From assembly GCA_903889845.1 (NCBI GenBank), contig CAISZB010000579.1, positions 1 to 9,292 on the forward strand: 9,292 bases of DNA. The letters are read 5' to 3'. The notes under the pieces were generated by a model. The model was not told the DNA's origin and did no database searches. It worked only from the letters and a program-made list of their open reading frames with translations. Both the position numbers and the translations under genes were made by a program. Position 1 is the first letter of the stretch. Each line of letters begins with the position of its first letter. Positions 7,094 to 9,292 of the stretch are shown here, in pieces. Source of the DNA: an uncultured Verrucomicrobium sp. GTDB lineage: Bacteria > Verrucomicrobiota > Verrucomicrobiia > Methylacidiphilales > GAS474.

Positions 7094-8722
7094 ATGAAAG
7101 AATGGACCATTCGCAGTCGGATCGTTTTTGGATTTTCCATCCTGATCGCCATCACCCTTGGGCTTGGCCTTTTTGCGATCCATCGTTTTCGGGAGTTGAA
7201 GGAGGACGCGGATGCCGTGGTGAGGAATTGGGCCCCGTCGGGGAACGCGCTGCGGGTCGTGCAGTTCGACCTGGGGACGGCGGAGCGGCTCCTTCTCCGC
7301 GAGGTGACGGCGGAGACCCCGGCGGAGGCCCAGGAATGCGACGGCAAGGTGGAGGCGCAGCAGGCCAAAATCAATTCGGAGCTTGAGCAGTACCGCGCCC
7401 TGGTTTCGAGCGCCCAGGGGGAGACGCCCTATTACGATGCGACGCTCTCTGCCATGAAGACCTATCGCGACTCCGTCGATCAGGTGCAGGCGGAAATCCA
7501 TGCGGGCCAGATGAAGAAGGCGGAGCATCTGCTGAAGGAAACCACCCTCGGTCTTTATAACCGCGCCGAGGAGGCGCTGGAGAAGGAAGTCGATTTCAAT
7601 ACGGAGGGGGCGGCAAGGGCCGGCCTGGCCAGCGACGAAGGGGCTTCCTCCGGGGAGAGGCTGACGGCGATCCTGCTCGGGGCGGCGCTCCTCCTGTCGG
7701 TGGCCCTCGCCTATGTGATCGTCCGGGATATCAACGCGGTGCTGGGGCGCCTCGGCTATATTCTGGCGAATAATTCCGCCCAAATCGCGACGGCGGCGGA
7801 ACAGGTCTCCGCCAACAGCCAAAGTCTGGCCGACGGGGCGAGCCAGCAGGCCGCCGCGATCGAGGAATCGGGCGCCAGCGTGGAGGAAATTTCCAGCATG
7901 GTGCGGAGCAATGCCGACGGGGCGCTGCGGGCGCAGGCCCTCTCGAAGGAGACCCGCCTCGCGGCGGAGGGGGTCGAGGCGGCGAGCCGGGAGATGGCCG
8001 AGGCGATGGCCGACATCAAGAAGTCGAGCGACGACGTGGCGAAGATCATCCGGACGATCGACGAGATCGCCTTCCAGACGAACCTCCTGGCGCTCAATGC
8101 GGCGGTGGAGGCGGCGCGGGCCGGGGATGCCGGGGCGGGGTTCGCCGTGGTGGCGGCGGAGGTCCGTTCCCTGGCGCACCGCAGCTCGGATGCGGCGAAG
8201 GAGACGGCGAGCCGGATCGAGGCGGCGGCCCATCAAAGCGTCCGCGGCGTCGATGTCAGTGGACGGGTGGTGCAGCAAATCTCGCAGATTTCGAGCAAGG
8301 TGAGGGAGGTCGATACCTTGATCGCGAGCATCGCGGATGCCTCGACGGAGCAGAGCGAGGGGCTGGCCCAGGTTTCCTCGGCGATGGGGGAGATGGACCA
8401 GGTGACCCAGCGGAATACGGCAGGGGCCGAGGAGGCGGCGGCCGCCGCCGAGGAACTGAATCAGCAGGCGTATGAGCTTCAGGGAGTCGTGGAGACGCTG
8501 CTGTCGTTGGTCGAGCGGCGGAAGGAGGGGGAAGAGATGTACGCCGACCTGACTGGGGGGAAGAAGCGCGGGGGCCGGGTGTCGCCTTCCGTGGCGTTGG
8601 CCGACCGGGTATGGAATAAGAACGGGAGCACGCAGAACGGGACCTTGCAGAGCGAGATATCGCCCATCCCGATGCCGAAGCCGCGGAAGTCCCTGGGAGC
8701 CAAGCCATTTTCGGCGGCGTAA
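7094..8722 (+). CDS. Methyl-accepting chemotaxis protein with four-helix-type sensor domain, no HAMP evident
   Basis: This 542-residue membrane receptor has a short cytosolic N-terminus (KEWTIRSRI), TM1 at about 10-30, a mostly helical periplasmic sensor of about 155 residues resembling the 4HB_MCP type, and TM2 at about 190-210. The cytoplasmic signalling coiled coil runs to about residue 475. Its hairpin tip ([20 protein letters not shown], from E324) is the conserved contact for CheA and CheW; the following VVAAEVR has Ala where most receptors have Asp (VVADEVR). After TM2 the chain goes almost directly into the methylation helix ([19 protein letters not shown]), with no room for a normal HAMP domain of about 50 residues. 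The roughly 67-residue tail is polar and Pro/Lys-rich ([14 protein letters not shown]) and lacks a CheR-binding NWETF-like end. ATG 7094 is preceded by an A-rich AAGAAAG (7079-7085) and overlaps the stop of an upstream frame. The ligand is unknown. It is transcribed alone, between two terminators. Confidence 0.93.
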   Translation: MKEWTIRSRIVFGFSILIAITLGLGLFAIHRFRELKEDADAVVRNWAPSGNALRVVQFDLGTAERLLLREVTAETPAEAQECDGKVEAQQAKINSELEQYRALVSSAQGETPYYDATLSAMKTYRDSVDQVQAEIHAGQMKKAEHLLKETTLGLYNRAEEALEKEVDFNTEGAARAGLASDEGASSGERLTAILLGAALLLSVALAYVIVRDINAVLGRLGYILANNSAQIATAAEQVSANSQSLADGASQQAAAIEESGASVEEISSMVRSNADGALRAQALSKETRLAAEGVEAASREMAEAMADIKKSSDDVAKIIRTIDEIAFQTNLLALNAAVEAARAGDAGAGFAVVAAEVRSLAHRSSDAAKETASRIEAAAHQSVRGVDVSGRVVQQISQISSKVREVDTLIASIADASTEQSEGLAQVSSAMGEMDQVTQRNTAGAEEAAAAAEELNQQAYELQGVVETLLSLVERRKEGEEMYADLTGGKKRGGRVSPSVALADRVWNKNGSTQNGTLQSEISPIPMPKPRKSLGAKPFSAA

Positions 8723-8759
8723 GGGAGAAGGGGGGCGGAACCCCGGCCCCTGAAATTGG

Positions 8760-8801
8760 AAAAGCCGCTCGGCCTACAGGGCCGAGCGGCTTTTCTTTTT
8801 T
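8760..8801 (+). terminator. Intrinsic terminator of the chemoreceptor gene
   Basis: A perfect 15-bp stem pairs 8760-8774 (AAAAGCCGCTCGGCC) with 8780-8794 around a 5-base loop (TACAG). TTTT-C-TTTTTT follows at 8791-8801. It begins 37 bases after the stop codon. Like the cysNC terminator it has the AAAAGCCG...CGGCTTTT frame, which looks like the house style of this genome. Confidence 0.93.
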
Positions 8802-8829
8802 GATCGAGGAGGGGGGGACCTCGACCAAC

Positions 8830-8849
8830 TTTTGCCCACCCGGGCAAAA
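8830..8849. repeat. Perfect 8-bp inverted repeat
   Basis: TTTTGCCC (8830-8837) and GGGCAAAA (8842-8849) are exact reverse complements around a 4-base ACCC. No T run follows on either strand beyond the arms, so it is a poor terminator. A protein-binding dyad or a small hairpin is possible. Confidence 0.5.
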
Positions 8850-9002
8850 TCTTTTAGTAACCTACCGCGTGCTTTGTTTGCCGTCCTCCGCAGAGGGGGC
8901 GCTCATCGCACGAGTAAGACCTTATCGCATTCGGCGACGGTGCGGTATCGGACGGAGTGTAAAAATAGACGTCTTATTTGTCCTACAAGGGGGGAACGAA
9001 TC

Positions 9003-9033
9003 GGGATGGGGAGGGGGGGCGCGGGGGATGGGG
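9003..9033 (+). other. G-quadruplex-type tract
   Basis: Five G runs of 3, 4, 7, 5 and 4 bases (9003-9005, 9008-9011, 9013-9019, 9023-9027, 9030-9033) are separated by loops of 2, 1, 3 and 2 bases. This meets the usual rule for a G-quadruplex of at least three layers with short loops. The pattern is certain; folding and function are inference. Confidence 0.55.
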
Positions 9034-9292
9034 ACCCCTTCGGGGCAGGGTAGACTCGCGCTATGCGCTTACCTGTACAGCTGGAGGCGATCCGCTTTAT
9101 CGCCAAAGAGGGGCGTCGGTTGCCTCCCGGCCCTGCAATTCAGTTTCCCCTTGAGGTTATTGCGCTATCGCGCAGGCAGTCTCCTTGAACCTCCCCTCAG
9201 CGTATGCCAACGGGAGAGAGCATCCACGACAAAAGGCCATTCTCCCAAGGAGAGTTCTACTCCGCTGAATCTAACCTCCTTGGGAGGAATCA

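Larger units (their letters stand above)
8802..9292. other. Long intergenic stretch without a convincing gene
   Basis: I see no gene I can support here on either strand. The stretch holds a perfect inverted repeat (8830-8849), an imperfect palindrome around AGACGTCT (8967-8974), a G-rich tract (9003-9033) and several short hairpins from 9056 to the end. A 41-residue frame (ATG 9063 to TGA 9188) and a frame open to the window edge (ATG 9204 to 9292) exist. Their third-position GC is only about half to 60%, unlike the real genes, and they match nothing I know. A minus-strand frame entering from the right edge ends at 9165. The right end may be the leader of a gene outside the window or the edge of an element. 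Confidence 0.5.

Noticed and set aside
9063..9188. 41-residue frame MRLPVQLEAIRF... ending at TGA 9188
   Set aside because: No ribosome site, codon use unlike the neighbouring genes, overlaps several hairpins, and no family recognised.
9180..9230. Resemblance of CTTGAACCTCCCC...ATGCCA to the 3' half of a TPP riboswitch
   Set aside because: The essential CTGAGA element and the matching 5' half are absent, and spacing does not fit.
9165..9290. Minus-strand frame entering from the right edge and stopping at 9165
   Set aside because: About 41 codons with third-position GC near half, against much higher in the real genes, and no recognisable motif. It may be the tail of a gene outside the window but is not supported.
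9204..9292. Frame from ATG 9204 open to the right edge (MPTGESIHDKRPF...)
   Set aside because: Only 29 codons are visible, there is no ribosome site, and it overlaps the strongest inverted repeat. It could be a gene start but cannot be supported from this window.

Overview
The window is GC-rich DNA (GC above 60% by eye, with G/C at most third codon positions). It holds housekeeping and signalling genes. The likely source is a free-living Gram-negative bacterium. A member of the Verrucomicrobiota is my best guess, from the CysN variant with a [10 protein letters not shown]-loop fused to CysC, the VVAAEVR-type chemoreceptor tip, and the pyrimidine-rich leaders without a Shine-Dalgarno sequence. 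This is inference from general impression, not from any database comparison.

Layout, left to right. (1) 1-660, plus: the C-terminal 219 residues of an M23-type zinc metallopeptidase whose start lies outside the window. (2) 661-754: an AT-rich gap with three helically phased TTGATCT repeats and a 15-codon upstream reading frame. (3) 755-1525, plus: a response regulator made only of two receiver domains. (4) 3939-1527, minus: a compact three-gene unit, cysH (PAPS reductase), a UbiD-family decarboxylase and a 61-residue membrane protein. Its last stop codon faces that of the response regulator with one base between them. (5) 4010-6809, plus, divergent from cysH: cysD and cysNC, closed by a strong intrinsic terminator at 6830-6865. 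(6) 7094-8722, plus: a two-TM chemoreceptor without a recognisable HAMP domain, closed by a second strong terminator at 8760-8801. (7) 8802-9292: no convincing gene. This stretch has a perfect 8-bp inverted repeat, a dense G-quadruplex-type tract, and a 3' part full of short and mutually exclusive hairpins, with base composition unlike the genes.

How the genes fit together. CysD and the CysN part of CysNC form ATP sulfurylase, the CysC part phosphorylates APS to PAPS, and CysH reduces PAPS to sulfite. The window therefore encodes the cytosolic route from sulfate to sulfite; sulfite reductase and the sulfate transporter are not here. The UbiD-family enzyme probably serves quinone biosynthesis and is packed directly behind cysH. 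The double receiver protein and the chemoreceptor belong to phosphorelay and chemotaxis signalling, but no kinase, CheA or CheW is in the window.

I found no CRISPR array, insertion sequence, rRNA or tRNA, and no clear evidence of a novel defence or mobile system. The least explained part is the last 250 bases.
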